Made by a program: the position numbers and the translations under genes
NCBI GenBank assembly: GCA_029203105.1
Contig: CP119318.1
Span: 572,501 to 636,500 of the forward strand
Length of the DNA: 64,000 nt
Direction: 5' to 3'
DNA from: Candidatus Kaistia colombiensis
Lineage (GTDB): Bacteria > Pseudomonadota > Alphaproteobacteria > Rhizobiales > Kaistiaceae
Notes under the pieces: model-generated
Told to the model about the DNA's origin: nothing
The model's database searches: none
What the model saw: only the letters and a program-made list of their open reading frames with translations
Shown here: in pieces, positions 55,607-64,000 of the stretch
Position numbering within the stretch: the stretch's first letter is position 1
How the letters are laid out: every line of letters begins with the position of its first letter

Positions 55607-56947
55607 CTACTTGCCGATACAGAATTCGGCGAAAATCACGTCGAGCAGGTCCTCGACATCGACCTTGCCGGTCACCCGGCCGAGCGCGTCGGCGGCGCTG
55701 CGCAGCAGTTCGGCCTTGACCTCGATCGCCCGGTCGGCCTCGCGCTCCAACTCGCGCAGATGGCTGAGCGCCTGGCTGATGCCGTCGCGCTGGCGGGCCC
55801 GCGTGATCAACGCGGTCGGCATCGGCCGGGCCAGATCCAGCGCCTCGCCGATTGCCCGGATCAAGCCATCCATGCCCTCCCCGGTCCGCGCCGACAGGGC
55901 AATATCGGCCAAGTGATCAGTCCTGTCCGAGATTCGTTTCGAGTCCGAATCAACGAGGTCGAGCTTGGTGCGCACGCGCAGGACCGGCGCGCCTTCGGGG
56001 ATCGTTTCGGACCACGAGTCGTTGTCCGAGAGCCCCAGGACGAGGTCGGCGGCGCCGGCGCGGCGGCGGGCGCGGGCAATGCCTTCGCGCTCGACCACGC
56101 TTTCCGTCTCGCGCAGGCCGGCCGTGTCGACCAGCGTCACGGCATGGCCGGCGAGATCGAGCGACACCTCGATCAGATCGCGGGTGGTGCCGGGCTCCGC
56201 CGTGACGATCGCCGCCTCGCGTCGCACCAGCGCATTGAGCAGGCTCGACTTGCCGGCATTGGGCGGCCCCAGCAACACGACTTCAAAACCGTCGCGCACC
56301 CGCTCGCCGAAATGCTGATCGTCGAGATGTCCGGCCATCTCGCCGGCAACCTCCGCCGCCTCGCGCCAGGCCGGCGCCATCACGTCAGCCGGCACGTCTT
56401 CCTCGTCGACGAAGTCGAGGCCGGCCTCGACCAGGGCGCGGGCGCGGATCAATCGCCGCCGCCAATCCTCATAGAGCCGGCGCAGCCCGCCCTCGGCCTG
56501 GCGTATGGCGAGCCGGCGCTGCATCTCGGTTTCGGCGGCGACCAGGTCGGCCAAGCCCTCGATTTCGGTCAGGTCGGCGCGACCATTCTCGAAGGCGCGG
56601 CGCGTGAACTCGCCGGCCTCGGCGTGCCGATAGCCAGGCAGAGAGGCGAGCGTCTTCAGGATGCTGGCAATGACGGCGCGGCCGCCATGCACCTGCAATT
56701 CGGCGACATCCTCGCCGGTGAAGCTGGCAGGCGCGGCGAAGAACAGAACGAGTCCGCGATCCAGGATCTCGCCGGAATCCGGCGCGCGCAGCGTCCGCAA
56801 TGCCGCCAGGCGCGGCGGCGGCACGTCGCCGATCAATGTTTCGAGTCCGAATCGAACGCCTTTGCCGCTCAGCCGGATCACGGCGACACCGGAAGGCGCC
56901 GCGCCGCTCGACAGCGCGAAGATCGTATCATCCCGTCCGAAGGTCAT
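55607..56947 (-). CDS. mnmE: tRNA modification GTPase MnmE (TrmE)
   Basis: 446 residues starting MTFGRDDTIFALSSGAAPSGVAVIRLSGKG at 56947. Tetrahydrofolate-binding N-domain (FTGEDVAELQVHGGRAVIASIL, EFTRRAFENGRADLTEIEGLADLVAAETEMQRRLA), G domain (LGPPNAGKSSLLNALVRREAAIVTAEPGTTRD, DTAGLRET) and the diagnostic C-terminal FAEFCIGK. It partners MnmG. Longer upstream open frames overlap the divergent gene and are rejected. Confidence 0.96.
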   Translation of the reverse strand: MTFGRDDTIFALSSGAAPSGVAVIRLSGKGVRFGLETLIGDVPPPRLAALRTLRAPDSGEILDRGLVLFFAAPASFTGEDVAELQVHGGRAVIASILKTLASLPGYRHAEAGEFTRRAFENGRADLTEIEGLADLVAAETEMQRRLAIRQAEGGLRRLYEDWRRRLIRARALVEAGLDFVDEEDVPADVMAPAWREAAEVAGEMAGHLDDQHFGERVRDGFEVVLLGPPNAGKSSLLNALVRREAAIVTAEPGTTRDLIEVSLDLAGHAVTLVDTAGLRETESVVEREGIARARRRAGAADLVLGLSDNDSWSETIPEGAPVLRVRTKLDLVDSDSKRISDRTDHLADIALSARTGEGMDGLIRAIGEALDLARPMPTALITRARQRDGISQALSHLRELEREADRAIEVKAELLRSAADALGRVTGKVDVEDLLDVIFAEFCIGK

Positions 56948-57040
56948 CCGAAGTCCATTCCCTCTCGCCTGCCCTATCCGCACCGGCGACGCCGGACTAC
57001 CCTTAGAGGATCCACCGTCGCGAACGCCAGAGAGCTCGTC

Positions 57041-59071
57041 ATGACCGAAAACCTGCTGCGCTTCGAGACCAGCCCCTATCTGCTGCAGCATCAGGACAAT
57101 CCGGTGCACTGGCGCGGCTGGAACGCCGCCGCGCTCGAGGAGGCCAGGGATCTCGACCGGCCCATCCTGCTGTCGATCGGCTACGCCGCCTGCCACTGGT
57201 GCCATGTCATGGCGCATGAATCATTCGAGGACACGACGACCGCCGCGGTGATGAACCGTCTCTTCGTCAACATCAAGGTCGATCGCGAGGAGCGGCCCGA
57301 CATCGACCAGATCTACATGGCGGCGCTGCATGCGATCGGCGACCAGGGCGGGTGGCCGCTCACCATGTTCCTGACGCCGGACGGCAAGCCGATCTGGGGC
57401 GGCACCTATTTTCCGAAAGTCTCGCGCTATGGCCGGCCCGGCTTCGTCGACGTGCTGGAGCAGATTGCCCGCTTCTATGCCGAGGATCGCGACCAAATTC
57501 TCGCCCAGGCCGACCGCATCGCCGCGCATCTGCAGCCGCGCCCGGAAGGGGATGGCCCGCCACTCGGCCGGCCGCTGCTCGACGAGGCGGCGCGCGCGAT
57601 CCTCGGCATCATGGATCTCGACAAGGGCGGCACGCGCGGCGCGCCGAAATTCCCGAACACGTCGGTGATCGATTTCCTCGCCCGCAGCGCGCATCGTACC
57701 GGCGACGGCGAGATGGCGCGCGCCGTCGACGCCACGCTGCTCGGGTTGAGCCAGGGCGGCATCTTCGATCATGTCGGCGGCGGCTTCTCCCGCTACAGCA
57801 CCGATGCCGACTGGCTGGTGCCGCATTTCGAGAAAATGCTTTCCGACAACGGCCTGTTGCTCGAACAGCTCGCCCTCATCGCCGGCGTCAGCGGCGCCGG
57901 CGCCATCTATCGCCGCCGCATCGAAACCACCATCGGCTGGCTGGTGCGGGAGATGCGGCTTGCCGACGGCGCCTTCGCCGCCAGCCTCGACGCCGACAGC
58001 GAGGGGCATGAGGGTCGCTTCTATGTCTGGACCCGGGCCGAGCTGGAAGGCCTGCTTGGCCCTGACGACGCCGCCTTTCTCGGCGCCCTCTATGACATTC
58101 GGCCGGAGGGCAACTGGGAAGGCGTTTCGATCCCGAATCGATTGCGGAGCCCTGCCCCGCTCGACGCCGCCGGAGAAGCCCGCGCCGGCGCACTGCTGGC
58201 GAAGCTGCTGGCGGCGCGAGAAAAGCGCGTCCGCCCCGGCCTCGACGACAAGATCCTGGTCGACTGGAATGGCTATGCCATCACCGGGCTCGCCACTGCC
58301 GGGTGGCTGCTCGATCGACCCGACTGGACCGAACTGGCGGCGACGGCGTTTCGTTTCCTGACCGAATCGATTTGCCGGGACGGCCGTCCCGGCCATGCGG
58401 CGCGCGGCGGCAAGTCCGTCCATCCGGGATTCTCGTCCGATCTCGCTTCGCTCGCCCGCGCCGCCGTCGCTCTGCACCAGGCGACGCAGAACGGCCTCTA
58501 TCTCGACCATGCCATCGGCTATCTCGACCAGCTGGAGGCGCATCACGGCGACGGTCGCGGCGGCTACTATTTCACCGCGGACGATGCCGAGGCGCTGATC
58601 CTACGCAAGGCGGAGCGGATCGACGACGCGTCGCCCAATCCGCACGGCCTCGCCGTCGACAGCCTCGTCCGGCTCTGGGCGCTGACTGGCGAGGATCGGT
58701 TCCGCGACCGTGCCGACAAGGTACTGGAGGCGGCCGCGCCGATGATCAACCGCAACGTCTTTGGCACAGCGAGCCTGCTCTCCGGCCTCGACCTGCGCCT
58801 TGCCATCCGCACGGTGGTGATCCTGACCGCGCAGACGGATGACGGCGCCGCCTTGCGGCGGGCGGTGCTGAAAGACTGGCGGCCGACCTTCGTGCTCGAC
58901 ATCCGGCCGGACGACCACGCCCTGCCGGTCGGGCATCCGGCGCATGGCAAGCGGGCGATCGGCGGCCGGGCGACCGCCTATGTCTGCCGGGAGGGCAGCT
59001 GCTCGCTGCCGATCACCGAGCCGGAGGCGCTCGTCGCCGAATTGCACGGCGCTTGGCTTCCACATGGCTAA
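57041..59071 (+). CDS. Thioredoxin-domain/spermatogenesis-20-like protein (YyaL, DUF255)
   Basis: 676 residues: ENLLRFETSPYLLQHQDNPVHWRGWNAAALEEAR, YAACHWCHVMAHESFEDTTTAAVMN (CxxC-like CHWCH near residue 50), NIKVDREERPDIDQIYM, GGWPLTMFLTPDGKPIWGGTYFP, then an (alpha/alpha)6-type toroid: FPNTSVIDFLARSA, GGIFDHVGGGFSRYSTDADWLVPHFEKMLSDNGLL and DDKILVDWNGYAITGLA. The family is conserved but not characterised biochemically. Divergent from mnmE with about 94 bp between them. Intact. Confidence 0.93.
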   Translation: MTENLLRFETSPYLLQHQDNPVHWRGWNAAALEEARDLDRPILLSIGYAACHWCHVMAHESFEDTTTAAVMNRLFVNIKVDREERPDIDQIYMAALHAIGDQGGWPLTMFLTPDGKPIWGGTYFPKVSRYGRPGFVDVLEQIARFYAEDRDQILAQADRIAAHLQPRPEGDGPPLGRPLLDEAARAILGIMDLDKGGTRGAPKFPNTSVIDFLARSAHRTGDGEMARAVDATLLGLSQGGIFDHVGGGFSRYSTDADWLVPHFEKMLSDNGLLLEQLALIAGVSGAGAIYRRRIETTIGWLVREMRLADGAFAASLDADSEGHEGRFYVWTRAELEGLLGPDDAAFLGALYDIRPEGNWEGVSIPNRLRSPAPLDAAGEARAGALLAKLLAAREKRVRPGLDDKILVDWNGYAITGLATAGWLLDRPDWTELAATAFRFLTESICRDGRPGHAARGGKSVHPGFSSDLASLARAAVALHQATQNGLYLDHAIGYLDQLEAHHGDGRGGYYFTADDAEALILRKAERIDDASPNPHGLAVDSLVRLWALTGEDRFRDRADKVLEAAAPMINRNVFGTASLLSGLDLRLAIRTVVILTAQTDDGAALRRAVLKDWRPTFVLDIRPDDHALPVGHPAHGKRAIGGRATAYVCREGSCSLPITEPEALVAELHGAWLPHG

Positions 59072-59107
59072 CGGAAGGCTAACGCGTTAACCCCCGCGCC
59101 AAAACGA

Positions 59108-59134
59108 AAATGGCCGGGACAAGCCCGGCCATTT
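59108..59134. terminator. Bidirectional terminator between DUF255 gene and rho
   Basis: AAATGGCCGGG / CCCGGCCATTT stem with a five-base loop, flanked by AAAACGAAA and TTTCGCATT. It serves the convergent thioredoxin-domain gene (plus) and rho (minus). Confidence 0.8.
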
Positions 59135-59185
59135 CGCATTCATGAGGCCGACGGAAACGGCCGCCGGCCGATCGGAGATCGCCGA

Positions 59186-60453
59186 TCAGGTATTCATCTG
59201 GTCGAAGAAATCGGAGTTGTGTTTGGTCTGGCGCAGCTTGTCGAGCAGGAACTCGATCGCGTCGACCGTGCCCATCGGCATGAGGATGCGGCGCAGCACG
59301 TACATCTTCTTGAGCACGTCCGGCGGCACCAGCAGCTCTTCCTTGCGCGTGCCCGAGCGGGTGATGTCGATCGCCGGGAAGGTGCGCTTGTCGGCCACCT
59401 TGCGGTCGAGGATGATTTCCGAGTTACCGGTGCCCTTGAACTCTTCGAAGATGACTTCGTCCATGCGGCTGCCGGTATCGATCAGCGCGGTCGCGATGAT
59501 CGTCAGCGAACCGCCTTCCTCGATGTTGCGGGCGGCGCCGAAGAAGCGCTTCGGCCGCTGCAGCGCATTGGCGTCGACACCGCCGGTCAGCACCTTGCCG
59601 GAGGACGGCACGACGGTGTTGTAGGCGCGGCCGAGGCGGGTGATCGAATCGAGCAGGATGACGACGTCGCGGCCATGCTCGACCAGGCGCTTCGCCTTCT
59701 CGATCACCATTTCGGCGACCGGCACGTGGCGGGTGGCCGGCTCGTCGAAGGTCGAGGAGATCGACCTCGCCCTTCACCGAGCGCTGCATGTCCGTCACTT
59801 CTTCCGGACGCTCATCGATCAGCAGGACGATGAGGTAGCACTCGGGATGGTTCTGGGCGATCGACTGGGCGATGTTCTGCAGGAACACCGTCTTACCGGT
59901 GCGCGGCGGCGCGGTGATCGAGGGCGCGCTGGCCTTTGCCGAGCGGCGCCACCAGGTCGATGATGCGCGGCGTCATGTCCTTCCGGCCGGAACCTCGAGT
60001 TCCATCTTGAAGCGCTCGTTCGGGTAGAGCGGCGTCAGATTGTCGAAGTGGACCTTGTGGCGGGCCTTGTCCGGGTCCTCGAAATTGATCGTCGAGACCT
60101 TGAGCAGGGCGAAATAGCGCTCGCCATCCTTCGGACTGCGGATCTAGCCCTCGACCGTGTCGCCGGTCCGCAGCGAGAAGCGGCGGATCTGCGAGGGAGA
60201 GACATAGATATCGTCCGGTCCGGCGAGATAATTGGCGTCGGGCGAGCGCAGGAAGCCGAAGCCGTCCTGCAGCACTTCGACGACGCCCTGTCCGACGATC
60301 TCGACGTCGTTGTCGCGCCAGCTGCTTCAGGATGGCGAACATCAGCTCCTGCTTGCGCAGCGTGCTCGCATTCTCGACCTCAAGTTCCTCGGCGAAGGCC
60401 AGCAGCTCCGTCGGGGACTTGGACTTGAGGTCCTGTAGTTTCATTTCACGCAT
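59186..60453 (-). CDS. rho: Transcription termination factor Rho (four or more frameshifts, one internal stop)
   Basis: About 422 residues when repaired. MREMKLQDLKSKSPTELLAFAEELEVENASTLRKQELMFAILKQ at the N-terminus, the RNA-binding OSB region (DGFGFLRSPDANYL, DDIYVSPSQIRRFSLRTGDTVEG), DLVAPLGKGQRAL, Walker A PPRTGKTV, CYLIVLLIDERPEEVTDMQRSVKGEV, VAEMVIEKAKRLVEHGRDVVILLDSITRLGRAYN and a C-terminal RQTKHNSDFFDQMNT. Frame breaks are near 60,320, 59,985, 59,920 and 59,757. A TCG-to-TAG change at 60,145-60,147 gives an in-frame stop. As rho is essential in most alphaproteobacteria, these are taken as sequence errors. Confidence 0.95.
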
Positions 60454-60674
60454 GGGTTTTGTGAATCTCGTTGGGATTCAGGAAAGGATGGATCGAAGGG
60501 TATCGGAAAGGGGATTGGCAGAACTTCAGCCTGGCGGGACATGCCCGCCGGCGCGACTGCTTCGGTCGACCCTGGGCAGGTCAACCGGCATCCGTCTGCT
60601 TCGACAAGATGGCGCACCATAATCGCTCGCCGGTTCGACGGCAAGCGGCACGACGTCGCAAATCCGCGGAAATC

Positions 60675-61100
60675 CTAGAACGGCTTGACGACGACCAGAA
60701 TGACGATGCAGGACCATCAGCACCGTCGGAATCTCGTTGGCGAGGCGGTAGGCCCGCTCCGACGGACGTTGCGGTCCGCCGCGAACGCCTTGCGGCACGA
60801 GGCCAGCCACATATGGAAAGCCGACATGGCAATGACAAGCAGCGAACTTCGCCATGAACCAGGGCTGCTGCTCCCAGCCGCCGAGGCGACGATCGTCAGG
60901 CCGGTGATCCAGGTCAGGATCATCGCCGGATTCATGATCACCGCAGCAGCTTGGCTTCCATCACCTTGAAGGTCTCGGACTTGTCGAGCCGCCGCTGCGC
61001 CGGTGTGATAGACGAACAGGCGCGGCAGATAGAAGATGCCGGCCATCCAGGCGATCACCGAAATGACATGCAGAGCCTTGATCCAGTCGTAATAGGCCAT
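60675..61100 (-). CDS. hemJ: Protoporphyrinogen IX oxidase HemJ (several frameshifts)
   Basis: MAYYDWIKALHVISVIAWMAGIFYLPRLFVYHTGAAA is read from ATG 61100. Further pieces are DKSETFKVMEAKLL, VIMNPAMILTWITGLTIV, LVIAMSAFHMWLASCRKAFAADRN, ERAYRLANEIPTVLMV and the final VVVKPF. It is a four-helix inner-membrane enzyme of haem synthesis, next to hemE as in many alphaproteobacteria. At least four single-base shifts break it over 425 bp, among the densest damage in the window. About 141 residues expected. Confidence 0.88.
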
Positions 61101-61114
61101 CTGCTTCCCCTGCC

Positions 61115-62127
61115 CTAGCGTCGCACGCGTTCGACCAGACGCTCGACATGCTCGATCGGCGTCTGCGGCACGATTCCGTGACCGAGATTGAAGATCAGCT
61201 CGCGCCGCGCATGGCCTCGAGAATCTCATCGACGGCATCGTCGAGCCGCGCCCGCCGGCCACCAGGACCATCGGATCGAGATTGCCCTGGATCGCGGCTC
61301 GATCGCCGATTCGCTGCCGAACGTCGCAAGCGGCACGGTCCAGTCGACGCCGACGGCATTGACGCCGGTCGTCTCGACGAAGATCGGCAGGCCGCGATCG
61401 GCGCCCTTCGGGAAAGCCGATGAACCGGGCGTCGGGATCTCGCGCGCACGCCGGCGACGATCCGCGCGATCGGTCGGGCGGACCAGCGCTCGAAAGCGGC
61501 CGGCGAGAGCACGCGCGACCAGCTGTCGAAAACCTGCACGGCATCGGCGCCGGCGCGAAGCTGCGCCACCAGATAGACGATCGAAGCCTGCACCAGCTTG
61601 TCGATGATGCGGTCGAGCGCATCGGGATCGCGTGCCGCAAGCAGCCGGGACGGCGCCTGATCCGGAGTCCCCTTGCCGGCGATCATGTAGGTCGCAACGG
61701 TCCAGGGCGCGCCGCAGAAGCCGATCAGCGCCTTGTCGGGGGCAGCTCGCGCCGAACCGCCGCACGGTCTCCAGCACCGGCGCCAGTCGTTCGAGCATCG
61801 GCATCGCGCGAGCTGGTCGATGTCGGCGATCTCGATCGGATCGAGCCGCGGCCCTTCGCCTTCGACGAAGCGGACGTCCGACCCAGCGCATGCGGGATGA
61901 CGAGAATGTCGGAGAACAGGATCGCCGCATCGAAGCCGAAGCGCCGGATCGGCTGCAGCGTCACTTCCGTGCGCAGTTCCGGCGTGTAGCAGAGATCGAG
62001 GAAGATCCGGCCTTGGCTCTGAGCTCCGATATTCCGGCAGATAGCGCCCGGCCTGCCGCATCAGCCACATCGGCGGCTGGGCGATGGCTTCGCCATCCAG
62101 CACGCGCAGCAAGCGCGCCTTCGTCAT
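61115..62127 (-). CDS. hemE: Uroporphyrinogen decarboxylase (several frameshifts)
   Basis: Start MTKARLLRVLDGEAIAQPPMWLMRQAGRYLPEYR at 62127. Recognisable blocks in various frames: TLQPIRRFGFDAAILFSDILVIPHALG, DVRFVEGEGPRLDPI, ALIGFCGAPWTVATYMIAGKGT, VYLVAQLRAGADAVQVFDSWSRVLSPAAFERW, and the C-terminal IFNLGHGIVPQTPIEHVERLVERVR. It decarboxylates uroporphyrinogen III to coproporphyrinogen III. HemE is the classical neighbour of the alphaproteobacterial origin. An in-frame upstream ATG at 62157 is possible. About 337 residues, near the family's usual length. Confidence 0.94.
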
Positions 62128-62568
62128 CAAAGCCGTCGGACCGTTCTGCACCACCATCACCAAATAAAGAGATCTATCTGTAGTTTCTTCTTCTTCTAGA
62201 CGGTGGATTACCGTCATTCAGCGCTGTCCACAATGCGACCGAGACGACGCGTCCGGTTTCGGTCCGTCTACCGCAGGCTGTGAATCCAATTGGGGAGATC
62301 GGGCGATCGTTTCGCACTATCTCCTTGAGTCACTTCCTGATTTTTTCGATGGCGAACAATCCTGGGGATCTGGATTCGGCTGTTCATATGTCGTTAAGGT
62401 CTTGGTTAACAACTCCCTAATCCCCGTTTCCCTCGACAGCTGTGAATCTCTGTCCCCAGCCTCAGCGGCTGTTGATCATTTCCCGGCCATCGGGGACAAG
62501 GCCGGCATCGCTGACGGCGCGGCCGCCGGCTTTTCCCCGCTCCTGTCCACAGCCCTGGGGATGACAGT
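62128..62568. other. oriC: Predicted chromosomal replication origin (oriC) between hemE and ppsR
   Basis: The 440-bp divergent gap between hemE and ppsR (the RP001/DUF299 homologue) is the conserved site of oriC in Caulobacter and relatives. It contains two DnaA-box-like words CTGTCCACA (62224, 62543; 7 of 9 to TTATCCACA) and two reverse-type TGTGAATC (62279, 62441). There are four GANTC methylation sites (62282, 62327, 62373, 62444), and TTAA pairs at 62394, 62406 and CTAA at 62417 spaced like CtrA sites. A T-rich stretch at 62340-62346 and an AT-rich block at 62161-62200 could melt. Assignment rests on synteny; the boxes are degenerate. Confidence 0.75.
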
Positions 62569-63462
62569 GTGAAAAACGAGGTCCGCCACCTGCACCTCCA
62601 TCTGATTTCGGACGCCACCGGCGAGACGCTGCTGACGGTCGGCCGGGCCGCGTCGGCGCAATATCCGGGCGTCGACGTCGTCGAGCACATGCATTCCATG
62701 GTGCGCGCGCCGAAGCAGATCGAGCGGCTCGTCGCCGAGATCGGCCAGGAGCCCGGCATCGTCCTGTTCACGCTGGTCGATCGCTCGATGGCCGCCGATG
62801 CTGGAACAGGGGTGCCGCGACATCGGCGTCCCCTGCTTCTCCGTCCTCGATCCCGTGCTGCAGGTGTTCCAGTCCTATCTCGGCGCATCGAGCCAGGGCC
62901 GGGTCGGTGCGCAGCATTCGCTCGATGGCGACTATTTCCGCCGCATCGAGGCGCTGACCTTCACCATGATGCATGACGACGGCCAGTTGCCGGAGGATCT
63001 CGACCTTGCCGAGATCGTCATCATCGGCGTCAGCCGCACGTCGAAGACGCCGACCAGCATCTATCTCGCCAATCGCGGCGTCACGCACCGCCAACATTCC
63101 GATCGTGCCCGGCATAGGCCTGCCTGCCGAACTCGAAGCCGCCAGCAAGCCGCTTGATCGTGGCGCTTGTCGCGACGCCGGACCGCATCGTGCAGATGCG
63201 CGAAAACCGCGTTCTCTCCAATGCGAGTTTCGGTGACGACGACCCCTATGTCGATCGCGCCGCCGTCGCCAACGAGATCGCCGCCACCCGCAAGATCTGC
63301 GCCCGCAATGGCTGGCCGGTCATCGACGTGACCCGTCGTTCGATCGAGGAAACCGCGGCCGCCATCCTGGCCCTGCGCAACAAGCCCGGTGGCGCGGCGC
63401 GGGATCTTGCGAGGGAAGAGCTTGGCAGGGATCCGGTTGGCATGGACGGGTCCGGTCGATGA
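62569..63462 (+). CDS. ppsR: Pyruvate, phosphate dikinase regulatory protein family (DUF299; several frameshifts)
   Basis: GTG start with GGGGA upstream. HLHLISDATGETLLTVGRAASAQYPG, then GCRDIGVPCFSVLDPVLQVFQSYLGASSQGRVGAQHSLDGDYFRRIEALTFTMMHDDGQLPEDLDLAEIVIIGVSRTSKTPTSIYLANRG, then VATPDRIVQMRENR and RKICARNGWPVIDVTRRSIEETAAAI in other frames. The P-loop-like GVSRTSKTP is diagnostic. The family has bifunctional kinase/pyrophosphorylase activity on PEP synthase or PPDK. It is the RP001-type gene flanking oriC. Breaks near 62,805 and 63,095-63,150. About 297 residues. Confidence 0.9.
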
Positions 63463-64000
63463 AGCTGATCCTTGCATCGACTAGTTCGACCCGCATTGCC
63501 CTGCTCCGCAACGCCGGCGTTTCGTTCGAGGCCAGGTCGCCCGGCGTCGACGAGCGGGCTCTGGAAGCGCCGCTACTTGCGGCCGGCGCATCACCGGCGC
63601 GAGGTCGCGCTCGCGCTGGCGCGGGCCAAGGCGCTGGCCGTCGCGCGGACGCCGGCGCTCTCGTGCTCGGCGCGCGACCAGGTGCTGGACCTTGATGGCG
63701 AGCGCTTCGTCAAGCCGGCGGATCGCGCCGACGCGCCCGCCAGATCGCGCGGCTTGCCGGCAGGACCCATCGGCTGCGTACCGCGTGTCGCCCTGGCGAG
63801 CGAAGGCGACAGTCGTCTGGGAGCTGGTTCAGCACGGCGAGCCTGACCATGCGGCCGCTCCGAAGGCGACGATCGAGCGCTATCTCGACGCGGCCGGCGG
63901 ACGGCGCTGTGGTCCGTCGGCGCCTATCTGCTCGAAGGCGTCGGAATCCAGTTGTTCTCGGCCATCGATGGCGACTATTTCAGCATTCTCGGCCTGCCGC
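63459..64000 (+). CDS. maf: Maf-like nucleotide pyrophosphatase (partial, frameshifted)
   Basis: ATG overlaps the ppsR stop (ATGA). MKLILASTSSTRIALLRNAGVSFEARSPGVDERALEAPLLAAGA continues in other frames with REVALALARAKALAVA, DQVLDLDGERFVKPADRADA, and SVGAYLLEGVGIQLFSAIDGDYFSILGLP at the window edge, so the 3' end is missing. Maf/YhdE proteins hydrolyse non-canonical nucleoside triphosphates and affect septation. At least four frame breaks are present in about 540 bp. Confidence 0.88.

Overview
The window is GC-rich DNA from an alphaproteobacterium, most likely in the Hyphomicrobiales (Rhizobiales). The evidence is the hemE-[origin]-ppsR junction, the rho-mnmE-mnmG-rsmG-parA-parB-holA-lptE-leuS block in typical alphaproteobacterial order, an Omp25/RopB-like porin, a CenR/OtpR-type regulator beside a cyclic-nucleotide-binding protein, and GANTC and CtrA-like motifs. 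The genus cannot be fixed from what is visible.

Layout. 1-1.3 kb: 5' end of a 16S rRNA gene (minus strand), its leader and a strong promoter, an 8-bp tandem repeat and a relic of an ftsK 3' end. 1.3-9.5 kb (minus): an FtsK/SpoIIIE-type translocase without membrane segments, a DedA-PAP2-LssY fusion, an Rnk-type regulator, a D-amino-acid dehydrogenase and a TupA-like ATP-grasp protein. 9.7-25.9 kb: a carbohydrate-catabolism island with two complete ABC importers, two GntR/FadR-type regulators, an IlvD/Edd-family sugar-acid dehydratase, a GMC oxidoreductase, a DapA-family enzyme and an enolase-superfamily dehydratase, with palindromic operator candidates between the divergent operons. 25.9-33.5 kb: Hsp20, a duplicated tRNA-Gly, a porin, a prolyl-tRNA editing protein, a thioredoxin-TPR protein, a Lon-N domain protein, a Trm112-like protein, a UbiH-type hydroxylase and TesB. 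33.6-41.6 kb: glnK-amtB with a sigma-54-like promoter, an aminotransferase, the membrane-anchored FtsK, LolA and exonuclease III. 41.7-46.5 kb: an ArsR-SRPBCC pair, an atypical SDR, a cyclic-nucleotide-binding protein, CenR/OtpR, an L,D-transpeptidase and YggS. 46.7-64 kb: the origin-proximal housekeeping block, ending in a truncated maf.

The chromosomal replication origin probably lies in the 440-bp gap between hemE and ppsR (about 62.13-62.57 kb). It holds DnaA-box-like words, four GANTC sites and TTAA pairs of CtrA type. Two clear parS sites lie 7-9 kb away in the rsmG-mnmG-mnmE region, and a weaker one lies near 7.07 kb.

Caution on quality: many conserved genes, including essential ones (leuS, rho, hemE, ftsK), carry single-base frameshifts, and rho has an internal stop. 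These are densest at about 44-46 kb and 59-64 kb, while long stretches such as 9.7-22 kb and 49-59 kb are clean. The pattern fits uncorrected sequencing or assembly errors better than gene decay. Such genes are annotated here as whole CDSs with their breaks noted.
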